Below, piece by piece: positions 1 to 9,363 of a stretch of 64,000 nucleotides of DNA. Numbering within the stretch: the first letter of the stretch is position 1; the number at the start of each line of letters is the position of its first letter. Where the stretch lies: contig CANLSF010000002.1 in NCBI GenBank assembly GCA_947493695.1, forward strand, positions 1,240,001 to 1,304,000. The letters run 5' to 3'. The DNA is from an uncultured Kiloniellaceae bacterium. GTDB lineage: Bacteria > Pseudomonadota > Alphaproteobacteria > Kiloniellales > Kiloniellaceae. The position numbers and the translations under genes were made by a program. The notes under the pieces were generated by a model, which did no database searches, was not told where the DNA came from, and saw nothing but the letters and a program-made list of their open reading frames with translations.

Positions 1-1
1 C

Positions 2-145
2 ATCGTGGTCGAGCACGACATGAGTTTCGTGCGCGATCTCGACGTGAAAGTCACCGTCCTCGCGGAGGGTTCCGTCCTCGCCGAAGGCTCCCTGGACAGC
101 GTCAGCGCCGATGAGCGCGTGATCGAGAGCTACCTGGGGAGATAA
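2..145 (+). CDS. urtD: Urea ABC transporter ATP-binding protein UrtD, C-terminal end (partial)
   Basis: Only the last 47 codons are in the window; the gene begins upstream. The reading frame opens with IVVEHDMSFVRDL, the H-loop region of a branched-chain-amino-acid/urea type ABC ATPase, and ends at TAA (143-145). The next ATPase gene starts 3 bp later, the usual urtD-urtE arrangement. UrtD and UrtE are the two cytoplasmic ATPases that drive urea uptake by the UrtABCDE transporter. The subunit name rests on the position before urtE and a urease operon; a LivG-like identity cannot be excluded from the fragment alone. Confidence 0.85.
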   Translation: MVVEHDMSFVRDLDVKVTVLAEGSVLAEGSLDSVSADERVIESYLGR

Positions 146-148
146 ATC

Positions 149-844
149 ATGCTGAGCGTCACAAACCTTGATCTCCATTACGGCGCGGCTCAAGCCCTGC
201 GTTCGGTCAGCCTGGACGTACCCAAAGACAAGGTCACCTGCGTGCTGGGCCGCAACGGCGTCGGCAAGACCAGTCTGCTGCGCGCGATCATGCGGCAGGC
301 CGCGGTATCGAAGGGAACGGTCACCTGGGAAGGGCAGGACGTCACCAGATCCAGCAGCGAAGACCTCGCCCGCATGGGTTTGGCCTATGTGCCACAGGGA
401 CGTGAGATCTTTCCCTTGCTGACGGTCCGTGAAAACCTGCAAACCGGTCTTTTCGTTCTGCCACGCAAAGACCGCCGGGTCTCGGATGAGATCTTCGAAC
501 TCTTCCCGGTGCTGGGCGACATGCTTTCGCGGCGTGGCGGCGATCTCTCGGGCGGTCAGCAACAGCAACTTGCCATCGCACGCGCGCTGGTGATGAAACC
601 GCGCCTGCTGATCCTCGACGAGCCGACCGAAGGCATCCAGCCCTCGATCATCAAGGACATCGAGCGGGTCATTCGCCTGTTGCGCACACGGGGTGGAATG
701 AGCATCCTTCTGGTCGAACAGTATTTCGACTTTGTCCGGGCGCTCGCCGACAGCTATGCGGTCATGGACCGGGGCGAAATCGTAATGTCGGGCGAAATGA
801 AAAGTGACGATGAAGCTGCCATCATGAAGCACCTGACGATCTGA
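149..844 (+). CDS. urtE: Urea ABC transporter ATP-binding protein UrtE
   Basis: A 231-aa LivF-type ABC ATPase. Walker A is GRNGVGKTS (residues 34-42), the signature is LSGGQ (133-137) followed by a glutamine run, and Walker B is RLLILDEP (152-159). The switch region reads LLVEQ, typical of the LivF/UrtE branch. It is the second cytoplasmic ATPase of the high-affinity urea importer. It starts 3 bp after urtD and is followed after 16 bp by ureD, so uptake and hydrolysis of urea are probably co-transcribed. The family is certain; urea rather than an amino acid or short amide as substrate is inferred from the urease genes directly downstream. Confidence 0.93.
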   Translation: MLSVTNLDLHYGAAQALRSVSLDVPKDKVTCVLGRNGVGKTSLLRAIMRQAAVSKGTVTWEGQDVTRSSSEDLARMGLAYVPQGREIFPLLTVRENLQTGLFVLPRKDRRVSDEIFELFPVLGDMLSRRGGDLSGGQQQQLAIARALVMKPRLLILDEPTEGIQPSIIKDIERVIRLLRTRGGMSILLVEQYFDFVRALADSYAVMDRGEIVMSGEMKSDDEAAIMKHLTI

Positions 845-860
845 CGGGACAGCCAAAGGC

Positions 861-1739
861 ATGATCGTAGAGAGCTTGACGAGACCACCGACCCTGGAAG
901 CCCTTGACCCAAAGCTTGCAACCCCGCCGACACAGGCAAAACTGCAGCGGGCCCAAGGTGCTGTCCGCCTCTCCTTCAAACGCTCCGGCGACCGCAGCAG
1001 GATCGACGATCTTTTCCAGCAGGGTTGCCTCAAAGCACGCCTGCCCCGCATCGCAGCGAAGGATCCGGAGGCGGTTCTGGTCAATACGTCCGGCGGCCTG
1101 ACGGATCGCGACCGTCTCTCCATCGACGCCACCTGGCAGGCAGGCACCAGCGCGGTCATCACCACCCAGGCCTGCGAGCGGATATACAAATCCCGCGCCG
1201 AGCCCGCCCGGATCGAAACCCGTCTGCATGTCGGCGCAGATGCTGCGGCCTATTGGCTGCCGCAGGAGACCATTCTTTTCGATCATGGACAGCTGGACCG
1301 GCAGACCTCCGTCAGCCTTACCGCGTCCTCAAAGCTCGTCGCCTGCGAGACGGTGATCTTCGGACGCCCAGCGATGGGTGAGGAGGTGCGTTCCGGCTTC
1401 CTGCGCGACAGCTGGCGGGTCGAGCGCGACGGGAAACTGCTCTTCGCTGACCGCCTGGGCTTTTCCGGCGATCCCGTGGCGCAGCTGAACCGTGCCGCCA
1501 CCGGTCAAGGCGCCCGCGCCCTCGCCAGCGTCATCGTCTGCACTCCCGACAGCAGCGACCTCTGCGACCAAATTCGCCCCCTGCTGGGTCGACCCGATAT
1601 CACGGCGGGCTGCAGCGATCTTGGCGGCGTCGTCCTGACTCGCATTCTGGCGCCCAGCGGCTATAAGCTGCGCGCCACCCTCATCCCTCTTCTCGAAAGA
1701 CTGCGTGGCGGCGACCTGCCGCGCGTCTGGACCTGTTAA
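861..1739 (+). CDS. ureD: Urease accessory protein UreD
   Basis: A 292-aa protein of the UreD/UreH family, the scaffold that binds the urease apoprotein and recruits UreF and UreG for nickel insertion. The [20 protein letters not shown] region and the central segment with [11 protein letters not shown] are characteristic of UreD. Length is normal for alphaproteobacteria. It is the first gene of the urease operon, 16 bp after urtE and 17 bp before ureA. UreD proteins have no simple catalytic motif; the call rests on overall resemblance and on context. Confidence 0.95.
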   Translation: MIVESLTRPPTLEALDPKLATPPTQAKLQRAQGAVRLSFKRSGDRSRIDDLFQQGCLKARLPRIAAKDPEAVLVNTSGGLTDRDRLSIDATWQAGTSAVITTQACERIYKSRAEPARIETRLHVGADAAAYWLPQETILFDHGQLDRQTSVSLTASSKLVACETVIFGRPAMGEEVRSGFLRDSWRVERDGKLLFADRLGFSGDPVAQLNRAATGQGARALASVIVCTPDSSDLCDQIRPLLGRPDITAGCSDLGGVVLTRILAPSGYKLRATLIPLLERLRGGDLPRVWTC

Positions 1740-1756
1740 CAATACCAAGGACTGAC

Positions 1757-2059
1757 ATGAACCTGACTCCCAGAGAAAAGGACAAGCTGCTGATCAGCAT
1801 GGCCGCCATGGTGGCGCGCCGCCGGCTGGAGCGGGGCGTCAAACTCAACCATCCCGAGGCTATCGCCCTGATCACCGACTTCGTTGTCGAGGGCGCACGG
1901 GACGGACGCAGCGTGGCCGACCTCATGGCTGAGGGTGCCAAGGTTATCACCCGTGACCAGGTTATGGAGGGCATCGCCGAGATGATCCATGACGTTCAGG
2001 TCGAAGCCACCTTTCCCGACGGCACCAAATTGGTGACCGTCCACGAACCGATCCGCTGA
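1757..2059 (+). CDS. ureA: Urease gamma subunit
   Basis: A 100-aa protein beginning [20 protein letters not shown], the classic length and N-terminus of bacterial urease gamma. It contains the family's [11 protein letters not shown] and [11 protein letters not shown] segments. With UreB and UreC it forms the (ABC)3 urease that hydrolyses urea to ammonia and carbamate in the cytoplasm. It lies 17 bp after ureD and 24 bp before ureB. Gamma, beta and alpha are separate genes here, as in most Proteobacteria, not fused as in Helicobacter. Confidence 0.98.
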   Translation: MNLTPREKDKLLISMAAMVARRRLERGVKLNHPEAIALITDFVVEGARDGRSVADLMAEGAKVITRDQVMEGIAEMIHDVQVEATFPDGTKLVTVHEPIR

Positions 2060-2083
2060 GCCCGGCCACAGGAGACAGCCCCA

Positions 2084-2392
2084 ATGATCCCAGGTGAAAT
2101 CATCGCAGCCGACGGCGCGATCACGCTGAACGAAGGCAGCGAAGCCACGACACTGGAGGTCGCGAATTCCGGCGACCGTCCGGTGCAGGTCGGCTCCCAT
2201 TACCATTTCTATGAGGTCAACCCGGCCCTCGAGTTCGACCGGGAGGCCGCCCGCGGTCAGCGTCTGGACATCGCCGCAGGCACCGCCGTGCGGTTCGAGC
2301 CCGGCCAAACACGCGAGGTGACGCTGGTGCCCCTGCGTGGCAAGCGCGCCGTCTTCGGTTTCAATGCGAAAGTCATGGGAGATCTCGACTGA
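2084..2392 (+). CDS. ureB: Urease beta subunit
   Basis: A 102-aa protein starting [18 protein letters not shown] with the family's [19 protein letters not shown] and [12 protein letters not shown] segments. It is the small structural beta subunit, a beta-barrel packed on UreC. Its last base is the first base of the ureC ATG at 2392, giving a TGATG overlap that suggests translational coupling and equal output of the two subunits. A ribosome site AGGAGA lies ahead of its ATG. Confidence 0.98.
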   Translation: MIPGEIIAADGAITLNEGSEATTLEVANSGDRPVQVGSHYHFYEVNPALEFDREAARGQRLDIAAGTAVRFEPGQTREVTLVPLRGKRAVFGFNAKVMGDLD

Positions 2393-4101
2393 TGCCCGCA
2401 AAGATTTCCCGTTCGACCTATGCGGCCATGTACGGCCCTACCACCGGCGACAAGCTACGCCTGGCCGACACCGAGCTTTTCATTGAGGTGGAAAAAGATC
2501 TGACCACCTATGGTGAAGAGGTCAAGTTCGGCGGCGGCAAGGTTATCCGTGACGGCATGGGCCAGAGCCAGGCTTCCCGCGCGCAGGGTGCCGTTGATAC
2601 CGTCATCACCAACGCCCTGATCGTCGATCATACCGGCATCTACAAGGCCGATGTCGGTTTGAAGGATGGGCGGATCGCGGGTATCGGCAAGGCGGGCAAC
2701 CCGGATACGCAACCGAACGTCGACATCATCGTCGGCACCTCCACGGAGGCTATCGCGGGCGAAGGCAAGATCCTGACCACCGGTGGTTTCGATGCGCATA
2801 TTCATTTCATCTGCCCACAGCAGATCGAAGAGGCCCTGACCTCCGGCGTGACCACTATGCTGGGGGGCGGTACCGGCCCGGCCACCGGCACCAACGCCAC
2901 CACCTGCACGCCCGGCCCCTGGCACATCGGACGCATGCTGCAGGCCGCCGAAGCCTTCCCCATGAACCTGGCCTTCTCGGGCAAGGGCAATGCTTCCCAA
3001 CCTGCAGGTCTGATCGAACAGATCGAGGCGGGCGCCTGCTCCCTGAAACTCCATGAGGATTGGGGTACGACCCCCGCGGCCATCGACTGCTGCCTCTCGG
3101 TGGCGGAGGAAATGGACGTGCAGGTCATGATCCACACCGACACCCTGAACGAATCGGGCTTCGTCGAACACACCATCGACGCCCTCAAAGGCCGAACCAT
3201 CCATGCCTTCCACACCGAGGGCGCGGGCGGCGGGCATGCGCCCGACATCATCAAGGTCTGCGGCCTGCAGAACGTCATTCCCTCCTCGACCAATCCGACC
3301 CGGCCCTACACGGTCAATACGGTGGACGAGCACCTGGATATGCTGATGGTCTGCCACCACCTGGATCCTTCCATCGCCGAGGACGTTGCCTTCGCGGAAA
3401 GCCGCATTCGGAAAGAGACCATCGCGGCGGAAGACATCCTGCATGACATTGGTGCCTTCTCGATTATCGCCTCGGACAGTCAGGCCATGGGGCGGGTCGG
3501 CGAGGTTCTGATCCGCACCTGGCAGACCGCCGACAAGATGAAACGCCAGCGCGGCAAGCTGCCGGAGGAAACCGGCGACAACGATAACCTGCGGGTCCGG
3601 CGCTACATCGCCAAGTACACCATCAACCCCGCCATCGCCCACGGTATGTCGGCGCACATCGGCTCGGTCGAAGTGGGCAAGCTCGCCGATCTGGTGCTCT
3701 GGTCTCCCGCGTTTTTCGGCGTGAAACCGGACCTGGTTCTGAAGATGGGCAGCATCGCCATGGCGCCAATGGGTGATCCGAATGCCTCGATCCCGACGCC
3801 GCAGCCGGTCCATTACCGGCCTATGTTCGCCGCCTTCGGCAAGTCCCTGAGCAAAAGCCGCGCGACCTTCCTGTCAGAAGCCGCGATGGCTGGCGATATC
3901 CGGGAGGAACTGGGTCTGGAGAGCGAACTGCTGGGCATCAGCAACACTCGCACGGTAACGAAGTCCGATATGGTCCTGAACAGCAAGACCCCTGAGATCG
4001 AGGTCGACCCGGAGACCTACGAAGTCCGTGCCGACGGCGAGCTTCTGACCTGTGACCCGGCGGAAACCTTGCCCATGGCGCAGCGTTATTTCCTCTTCTA
4101 G
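2392..4101 (+). CDS. ureC: Urease alpha (catalytic) subunit
   Basis: A 569-aa amidohydrolase-fold subunit carrying the di-nickel site. Visible ligands are H136 and H138 (in FDAHIHF), the carbamylated lysine K219 (in [11 protein letters not shown]), H248 (MIHTD), H274 ([11 protein letters not shown]) and D362 ([11 protein letters not shown]). The flap carries C321-H322-H323 (MVCHHLD), with H322 the catalytic acid. All key residues are present, so the enzyme should be active once nickel is loaded. Length matches other bacterial UreC. It is followed after 11 bp by ureE. Confidence 0.99.
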   Translation: MPAKISRSTYAAMYGPTTGDKLRLADTELFIEVEKDLTTYGEEVKFGGGKVIRDGMGQSQASRAQGAVDTVITNALIVDHTGIYKADVGLKDGRIAGIGKAGNPDTQPNVDIIVGTSTEAIAGEGKILTTGGFDAHIHFICPQQIEEALTSGVTTMLGGGTGPATGTNATTCTPGPWHIGRMLQAAEAFPMNLAFSGKGNASQPAGLIEQIEAGACSLKLHEDWGTTPAAIDCCLSVAEEMDVQVMIHTDTLNESGFVEHTIDALKGRTIHAFHTEGAGGGHAPDIIKVCGLQNVIPSSTNPTRPYTVNTVDEHLDMLMVCHHLDPSIAEDVAFAESRIRKETIAAEDILHDIGAFSIIASDSQAMGRVGEVLIRTWQTADKMKRQRGKLPEETGDNDNLRVRRYIAKYTINPAIAHGMSAHIGSVEVGKLADLVLWSPAFFGVKPDLVLKMGSIAMAPMGDPNASIPTPQPVHYRPMFAAFGKSLSKSRATFLSEAAMAGDIREELGLESELLGISNTRTVTKSDMVLNSKTPEIEVDPETYEVRADGELLTCDPAETLPMAQRYFLF

Positions 4102-4112
4102 GGGCTCGGCAG

Positions 4113-4631
4113 ATGATCCGCGCTTCCCAGCATATCGCCGCCGGTCACTGGACCGGCGCGCCTGCTGACAGCATCACCCTCGAGCAAGAGCAGCGGGATC
4201 GGCGGCGTATCGCCCTGACCAGCGATGGTGGCCTGCGGTTTCTTTTAGATCTGCCGGAGCGGGTCTTGCTGCGGCATGGCGACGCTCTGCAGTTAGAAGA
4301 CGGTCGCAGGATTGAGGTCCGGGCCCTGCCGGAACCTCTTCAGGAGGTTCGCGCCAAGGACACGCCTCACCTGTTGCGGCTTGCCTGGCATCTGGGCAAC
4401 CGGCACCTGGAAGCCCAGATCGAGCCCGACCGCATCCTGATCCGCCGCGACCGGGTGATCACCGATATGCTGGAACGCCTGGGCGCGAAGGTCAGCAAGG
4501 TCGTCGAGCCCTTCAACCCGGAAGGCGGCGCCTACGGAGTGGCCGCAAGCGGGCAGGCACATGGTCATGATCACGGGCACGATCACGCAGACGGGCACGG
4601 CGATAACCAGGGTCACGACCATGACCACTGA
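4113..4631 (+). CDS. ureE: Urease nickel metallochaperone UreE
   Basis: A 172-aa UreE with an N-terminal peptide-binding domain and a C-terminal metal-binding domain. It ends in a histidine- and aspartate-rich tail (about the last 25 residues, with repeats of HGHDH), like the nickel-storing tail of the Klebsiella protein. It hands nickel to UreG during urease maturation. Its last 11 bases overlap the start of ureF at 4621, again implying translational coupling. The His-rich tail is low-complexity DNA that also creates a spurious in-frame extension of the ureF frame. Confidence 0.95.
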   Translation: MIRASQHIAAGHWTGAPADSITLEQEQRDRRRIALTSDGGLRFLLDLPERVLLRHGDALQLEDGRRIEVRALPEPLQEVRAKDTPHLLRLAWHLGNRHLEAQIEPDRILIRRDRVITDMLERLGAKVSKVVEPFNPEGGAYGVAASGQAHGHDHGHDHADGHGDNQGHDHDH

Positions 4632-5307
4632 TGGCCAAGCCCTCTACCGCCTGCTGACCTGGCTCTCGCCCGCTTATCCGGTCGGGGCCTTCGCCTACAG
4701 CCAGGGATTGGAGACCGCCATCGCACGGGGGATCGTGACGGATCTCGCCACCACCCGGGACTGGATCGAAGACGGCCTGACCTCCGGCAATCTCTGGAGC
4801 GACGCCGTCATCTTCACCCGCGCCCAGGAAGCGGCGCAGGCACGCGATGAAAAAGCCCTCTCCGAGATCAACGCCTTCGCCCTCGCCTTCCAGCCGGCGA
4901 AGGAACTGCGGCAGGAGAGTCTGGCTCTGGGTAGTGCTTTCCTGCGGACGACGCAGCAAGCCTGGCCCTGTGACGCGCTCGCGAGCGTAGGGGAAAACAT
5001 CGGTGCCGAGGCGGCATACCCGCTCGCCGTGGCCACCGCCGCCGCCGGGCATGGCATATCGCGCGCCCCGGCCCTGGAAGCCTGGCTGCACGCCGCAGTC
5101 TCCAATCTCGTTTCCGCCGCGATCCGCCTCGTGCCCCTGGGCCAGAGTGAAGGCCAGACGATCCTCGCCAACCTGGAGCAGGTCATCGCTGAGACCGCGA
5201 CCCGCGCCGCCATAACCCGGCTGGAAGACCTGACCACCAACAACATCATGGCCGAGATCTGTGCCATGACTCACGAAACTCAGCACACACGCTTGTTTAG
5301 ATCTTAA
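4621..5307 (+). CDS. ureF: Urease accessory protein UreF
   Basis: Predicted 228 aa from the ATG at 4621. The same frame is open back to 4561, but those 20 codons only mirror the His-repeat DNA of ureE. Starting at 4621 puts the family's [20 protein letters not shown] at the N-terminus as usual. UreF is the all-helical partner that binds UreD and acts on the UreG GTPase during nickel delivery. The conserved [10 protein letters not shown] and the C-terminal RLFRS are present. ureG follows after 13 bp. Confidence 0.95.
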   Translation: MTTDGQALYRLLTWLSPAYPVGAFAYSQGLETAIARGIVTDLATTRDWIEDGLTSGNLWSDAVIFTRAQEAAQARDEKALSEINAFALAFQPAKELRQESLALGSAFLRTTQQAWPCDALASVGENIGAEAAYPLAVATAAAGHGISRAPALEAWLHAAVSNLVSAAIRLVPLGQSEGQTILANLEQVIAETATRAAITRLEDLTTNNIMAEICAMTHETQHTRLFRS

Positions 5308-5320
5308 GGCTCTTCCGATC

Positions 5321-5989
5321 ATGACTACCCGCCCCGATGCCCAAATCATGAAGTCCCCCTACGGCCCCCTGCGCGTCGGCATCGGCGGCCCGGTCGGCTC
5401 CGGCAAGACCACCCTGACCCAGCGCCTCTGCGAAGCCCTGCGCGGCCGCCTCTCCGTCGGCGTGGTCACCAACGACATCTACACCCGCGAAGACGCCATG
5501 TATCTGGCCAGGGTCCAGGCCCTCGCCGAGGACCGCATCATAGGCGTGGAAACCGGCGGCTGTCCCCACACCGCGATCCGCGAAGACGCCTCCATCAACC
5601 TCGCCGCCGTCGCCGACCTCAACGCCCGCCACCCGGACCTTGACGTGGTCTTCATCGAATCCGGCGGCGACAACCTCGCCGCCACCTTCTCCCCCGAACT
5701 CGCCGACCTCTCGCTCTACGTCATCAGCGTCTGCCAGGGCGAAGATATTCCGCGTAAGGGCGGCCCGGCGATTACGAGGAGCGACCTGCTGATCGTGAAC
5801 AAGACGGATCTTGCCCCGCATGTGGGGGCGGATCTGGAGGTGATGAAGGCGGACGCCGCCAAGGGGCGCGGGGAACGGCCGGTGGTGTTTACGGATTTGA
5901 AGCGGCGGGTAGGGGTTGAGGAGGTTGTTAGGTTTTTGGGGGAGTTTGGGGGATTGTATTTGGGAACTGAACCAAGTTTACAAAGCTAA
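5321..5989 (+). CDS. ureG: Urease accessory GTPase UreG
   Basis: A 222-aa SIMIBI-class GTPase. The P-loop is [10 protein letters not shown] (residues 22-31), the nickel-binding Cys-Pro-His is C81-P-H83 within [11 protein letters not shown], and [12 protein letters not shown] and NKTDLAP follow. ATG at 5348 ([11 protein letters not shown]) is an alternative start giving the usual N-terminus. The C-terminal tail [10 protein letters not shown] runs past the usual end of the family and lies at the border with the AT-rich island. Base composition flips inside the gene near 5750: strongly C-rich codons before, G- and T-rich codons after. This may mark a recombination joint. Confidence 0.96.
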   Translation: MTTRPDAQIMKSPYGPLRVGIGGPVGSGKTTLTQRLCEALRGRLSVGVVTNDIYTREDAMYLARVQALAEDRIIGVETGGCPHTAIREDASINLAAVADLNARHPDLDVVFIESGGDNLAATFSPELADLSLYVISVCQGEDIPRKGGPAITRSDLLIVNKTDLAPHVGADLEVMKADAAKGRGERPVVFTDLKRRVGVEEVVRFLGEFGGLYLGTEPSLQS

Positions 5990-6070
5990 GCCAACGTCAA
6001 TCGCCCAACATCAAATAGAACTCAGAAACATAGACATCACAAAGTTTCCTCAGATAAGCTTCTTAAAATC

Positions 6071-6862
6071 TCAATCTCGATACGCTCGCACAGCCTCTAG
6101 ATCCAGCTTCTTCGCCGGTACAAGTTTGTAGTGACGTTCTTCAACGACTCGAATTTCATCATCTTGAAGCGTCAACTCGAAGAGCGCAACTACACCGTTC
6201 TCCATGAACTGGGCGGTGATAGCTCGGCAACGCATACCAGGATATTTTTGAGCTACAAAGAGAATATCCTGCGTCGTTTGCACGCTTCCAATCTGATCTG
6301 TACCTCCCTTAGCCTGCACCGGAATAACGTAATGGCACCCATGTTTGTCAATACCGACATACAATTCGTCAATCTCAATTTGACCAACATCCTTTACAGT
6401 CGTACGTAAATGGTTCTGAAGGCTATATGTCGTGAGACCTAGAAAAGTGTCGATAAGCCTATTGTAGCGGACAATCGCCAAAAGCGCCTGCTCATCATCT
6501 AGCGCATAAACTCTGATTAGCTCAGGTGTTGCGTCAGGAATATCGATCCGCGCGAGATCGTCACGTGGTAAAATCCGGTTTACTTTTACAAGCGAGAATC
6601 GATAACGAGACCTCCCCGCCAGTTCGATCACCCATTCCATGCCTTCTGGCTGGGTAGCTAACACATTTTCTGGTAGATCGATTCTAAAGCGGAACGAATA
6701 GATTACATCGCCTAGGTTATCTGGTAAAACGATCCCTAAATCTACGGCTGCATCCTTGATCTCCTGCCGCGTAAAATCAAATGCAGCGGAGCCCTCGGTG
6801 TAGTGGTCAAAAAAAATCTTTTCGATAAGCGCTTGATACCGATTGCTATTTTTTTTAGCCAT
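6071..6862 (-). CDS. Putative type II restriction endonuclease (PD-(D/E)XK-like)
   Basis: A 263-aa protein encoded directly after, and overlapping by 8 bp, a C5-cytosine methyltransferase. I do not recognise a named family. Residues 163-185 read IEIDELYVGI ... VIPVQAKGG. That pattern, an acidic residue followed on the next strand by Q-x-K, fits a PD-(D/E)XK nuclease core with E166 (or D165) and Q183-A-K185. Context (vsr-dcm-this gene) points to the cognate restriction enzyme of a type II system, and recognition is probably of a 5-methylcytosine-protectable site. GC content is clearly lower than in flanking genes, which suggests transfer. A non-restriction DNA-binding role remains possible. 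Confidence 0.6.
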   Translation of the reverse strand: MAKKNSNRYQALIEKIFFDHYTEGSAAFDFTRQEIKDAAVDLGIVLPDNLGDVIYSFRFRIDLPENVLATQPEGMEWVIELAGRSRYRFSLVKVNRILPRDDLARIDIPDATPELIRVYALDDEQALLAIVRYNRLIDTFLGLTTYSLQNHLRTTVKDVGQIEIDELYVGIDKHGCHYVIPVQAKGGTDQIGSVQTTQDILFVAQKYPGMRCRAITAQFMENGVVALFELTLQDDEIRVVEERHYKLVPAKKLDLEAVRAYRD

Positions 6863-8225
6863 TCGCCACCTGCTTGGCTAAACGTTCGCGTTCGATATCA
6901 ATCTGTTTCCGCTTCTTTATCCCACTCTTCCGATTTCGACGACTATGAGGTGTTTTCACCCCAAAATACGTCGCGGCGCCGGATAAATCGAGAGAAAGAA
7001 GAGTTTTATCACCAAGCGTGAGAGCACATTGAGGTCTGTTCGGTTCTACGCCAAGCGACTTCATCACTTGCGCTGCGACCGCCCGTGCAAGTGGAGGCGG
7101 TACCGCGTTACCTATCTGTCTAGCGCCATGCCATTTGGTAACATTGAAACGGAACCAATCCGGGAAACCATGCAACCGTGCCATCTCTCGTACAGTCACG
7201 CATCTGTCATAGCGGTAGTGGATAGGTCTAGGGCTTGTGAATGCCCCACGCGCGCCGTCAGTACCTGCACGCAAGGTATTGGACACGCCGCCCATCGGCA
7301 GCTTGAAAAAGCGACTGATTGGCTCAACGGTGCCCGGGGCTGTTTCAGAGAAGCGCTGTTTGGAAATTTCCGTGTGTTCGGTTCTAGCGCTTGACGTTAA
7401 GGATGATGGGTCCCACTCCCTAACATACCCGAAGTGCCACGCATCGTTTGTGATGCAACGCATTTCGGACGCGTAAGTTGAAGGTTCTGCATAACCTGTT
7501 GTTTTCACAGTATCGGATTTGCGAAGCATCTGGAAGCAATCAGCGTCCGGTAGATCGCCCAAAGCACTGAAACACGTTGGTCCTTCAGGCAAATCCTCAA
7601 ATATCGGCTTCCGACCGGCTACGTTTGTCAACGGCATTGGGTAATCCGGCAGCGTTTCGCCTTTTTGGCAACCGAAAAGGATAAGGCGTTGGCGAAACTG
7701 CGGTGTGCCGTAATGACCAGCATTCAATACCTTCCATGGTATACGAACCTCGTATCCCGCGGCATCGAAGGCAGCAACCAGCTCCTTCAAGAACGTCTTA
7801 TGCTTTCCAACGGTAAGTCCTTTGACGTTCTCAAAAACAAAGGTGCGTGCCTTTAGCTCTGAGACAATCCGCACAAACTCTAGGACAAGTTTGTTACGCG
7901 GATCGTCTAACACACGATGGCCGATTAGTGAAAAACCTTGGCAAGGTGCGCCGCCGAAAACACAATCGATTTGCCGATCACCAATACCAGCTGTCTCGCG
8001 AATAAAGTCTGCGCTGAGCCCTTCGACGGAATGCGGTATGATTGGCGTTCCTGGAAAGTTGTAGCTATGAACAGCACAATGCACAGGGTCGATCTCGACG
8101 GCTGCAGCAATATCAAATCCAGCCTGCTCGAAGCCGAGACTTAGCCCCCCAGCACCTGCAAAAAGGTCAATTCCTAACGGTCGCATGTCTTGCTTCGCTT
8201 CTGGTCGTTCCAGTTGGTTCATCAC
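6855..8225 (-). CDS. DNA (cytosine-5-)-methyltransferase
   Basis: A 456-aa C5-MTase with the motifs in canonical order: motif I LFAGAGGLSLGFEQAGF (SAM binding, from residue 21), motif IV GGAPCQGFS with catalytic C95, motif VI FENV (131-134), motif VIII QFRQR (176-180), and motif X QIGNAVPPPLA near residue 390. It methylates cytosine in duplex DNA. Vsr upstream (2 bp gap) would repair T:G mismatches arising by deamination of its product, and the overlapping downstream ORF is the likely restriction enzyme. M1 or M2 may be the start. The target sequence cannot be read from the protein by eye. Low GC marks it as acquired. Confidence 0.93.
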   Translation of the reverse strand: MMNQLERPEAKQDMRPLGIDLFAGAGGLSLGFEQAGFDIAAAVEIDPVHCAVHSYNFPGTPIIPHSVEGLSADFIRETAGIGDRQIDCVFGGAPCQGFSLIGHRVLDDPRNKLVLEFVRIVSELKARTFVFENVKGLTVGKHKTFLKELVAAFDAAGYEVRIPWKVLNAGHYGTPQFRQRLILFGCQKGETLPDYPMPLTNVAGRKPIFEDLPEGPTCFSALGDLPDADCFQMLRKSDTVKTTGYAEPSTYASEMRCITNDAWHFGYVREWDPSSLTSSARTEHTEISKQRFSETAPGTVEPISRFFKLPMGGVSNTLRAGTDGARGAFTSPRPIHYRYDRCVTVREMARLHGFPDWFRFNVTKWHGARQIGNAVPPPLARAVAAQVMKSLGVEPNRPQCALTLGDKTLLSLDLSGAATYFGVKTPHSRRNRKSGIKKRKQIDIERERLAKQVANG

Positions 8226-8226
8226 G

Positions 8227-8662
8227 CTACTCTATTGCGTACAACGAAGCATGTCGATCGTTTTCTATAAATTCTTTTAACCGAGCAGCGAGTGCGTCGG
8301 CATCTCTGGTTTCGCATTGCCACACCACAAAAGTTTCCCACCCTAACGACTCAAGTTGTTCCTTTTTTGTTCCATCTCTTATAACATTACTTTCTAGCTT
8401 TGGAAGCCAATAATCCAGACGTGATTTTGGAGGCTGGCCTTTTTTTGCACCCATGTGCGTGCCAGAAGCAACCGTGTACGAAAATGACTTTGCGATGCCT
8501 CGGTAGCACTATGTCAGGCCGTCCAGCCAACTCCTTTGGATGAAGGCGAAACCGGTAGCCCATTCTGTGCAAAATGCGCCTAACCAAGATCTCTGGTTCG
8601 GTATTCTCGCTTTTAACGGCTTGCATAATACGCCGTCGCTGCTTTGGGTCACGTGTATCCAT
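8227..8662 (-). pseudogene. vsr: Very short patch repair endonuclease Vsr, frameshifted
   Basis: Two overlapping reading frames together make one Vsr. The first (8662 down to 8387) gives MDTRDPKQRRRIMQAVKS, PDIVLP and FVHGCFWHAHGC, holding the catalytic Asp and the two His. The second (from about 8450 down to 8227) gives GQPPKSRLDYW and FVVWQCE, the normal C-terminal half. They join at a run of seven A (T7 on the + strand, 8440-8446). Removing one A gives a continuous protein of about 144 aa, the usual Vsr length. As written, the protein loses its C-terminal half, including a likely zinc ligand. It could be a true pseudogene, a sequencing error in a homopolymer, or a slippage-expressed gene. 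Confidence 0.85.
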
Positions 8663-8883
8663 CGTCAGAAGCTAAACCGTGAATCCACCAAAATAAAGGA
8701 GAGGTGAAGTGCGTTAGCATTGAAACGATTGAGTGCCGTTTGGATTAGCCAAACTCTCTCGTAAGTCTAGCCTATGCATAGTTAGCGCAAGGCCGCACAC
8801 CGCCTAATTATTTCAAATGAAACTAAATCTAGACACCAAACCAATGAACCAAAAGCTCAGAATTACTACACCTCCACCATCCC

Positions 8884-9180
8884 TCAACGAAACCGGCTCA
8901 AATATCCCAAATCCGCCAGGGGCAGCAGCGTCGCCAGAATCAACGCGCAGGTGATGACGAACCACATGCGCCGCTTCACCTTCCCTGAACTCTGATCCCG
9001 GCGGTGGCTGTAAACGGCAAAGGCCGAGGCCAGCAGCGCCAGGATCAGGCTGACCAGGTTGGCGATGGGGACCGTCATGGCGGTGGAAAAGCTGGGGGCG
9101 AGTTGGTTGTGGGCGATGGCGGCGGCCATAAGGCCGAGCGCAGCCAGGAGGCAGAGGTGGGTCATGAGGGCGGCGATCAT
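8884..9180 (-). CDS. Small hydrophobic membrane protein, function unknown
   Basis: Predicted 98 aa from the ATG at 9180, which follows an AAAGG ribosome site. The frame is open further up to 9309, but that part covers a hairpin terminator and is unlikely to be translated. About three membrane segments are visible (near MIAALMTHLCLLAALGLMAA, the IANLVSLILALLASAF stretch, and WFVITCALILATLLPL), with a short basic loop (YSHRRDQSSGKVKRR) between the second and third. I do not recognise a family. It is the first native-looking gene to the right of the restriction island and has no obvious partner. Confidence 0.6.
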   Translation of the reverse strand: MIAALMTHLCLLAALGLMAAAIAHNQLAPSFSTAMTVPIANLVSLILALLASAFAVYSHRRDQSSGKVKRRMWFVITCALILATLLPLADLGYLSRFR

Positions 9181-9229
9181 GGTCGGACCTTTTGAAGTAA
9201 GGTTAAAGGGGGCAAATCGAAGGCGGCAA

Positions 9230-9270
9230 AAAGGGGCGCTCCCGATCGTCTCGAGCAGGAACGCCCCTTT
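9230..9270 (-). terminator. Rho-independent terminator-like hairpin
   Basis: Inverted repeat AAAGGGGCG (9230-9238) / CGCCCCTTT (9262-9270) with a 23-nt loop. Read on the minus strand, the stem runs into a T-rich tract. It sits about 140 bp downstream of the LCCL gene and would end that transcript before the small membrane gene. Confidence 0.7.
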
Positions 9271-9363
9271 GCTTTCTTCAGTTACGTCAGCGACATCCGC
9301 TTGAAGCAATTTGCGTTTAAGCGGTCACAAAATTCGCTGTCTCTCAATCAGTGGAGTACTGAT

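Noticed and set aside
2455-3813. 452-codon minus-strand frame opposite ureC
   Set aside because: Shadow of the highly conserved ureC gene.
4561-4620. N-terminal extension of UreF
   Set aside because: These in-frame codons lie in the His-repeat DNA of ureE; the family N-terminus begins at 4621.
8440-8446. Programmed -1 frameshift in vsr at the A7 run
   Set aside because: The frames are related by skipping one base (+1), not by -1 slipping, and no stimulatory structure was evident; an indel or transcript slippage explains it better.
9181-9309. N-terminal extension of the small membrane protein
   Set aside because: It crosses a strong terminator hairpin, and a good ribosome site precedes the ATG at 9180.
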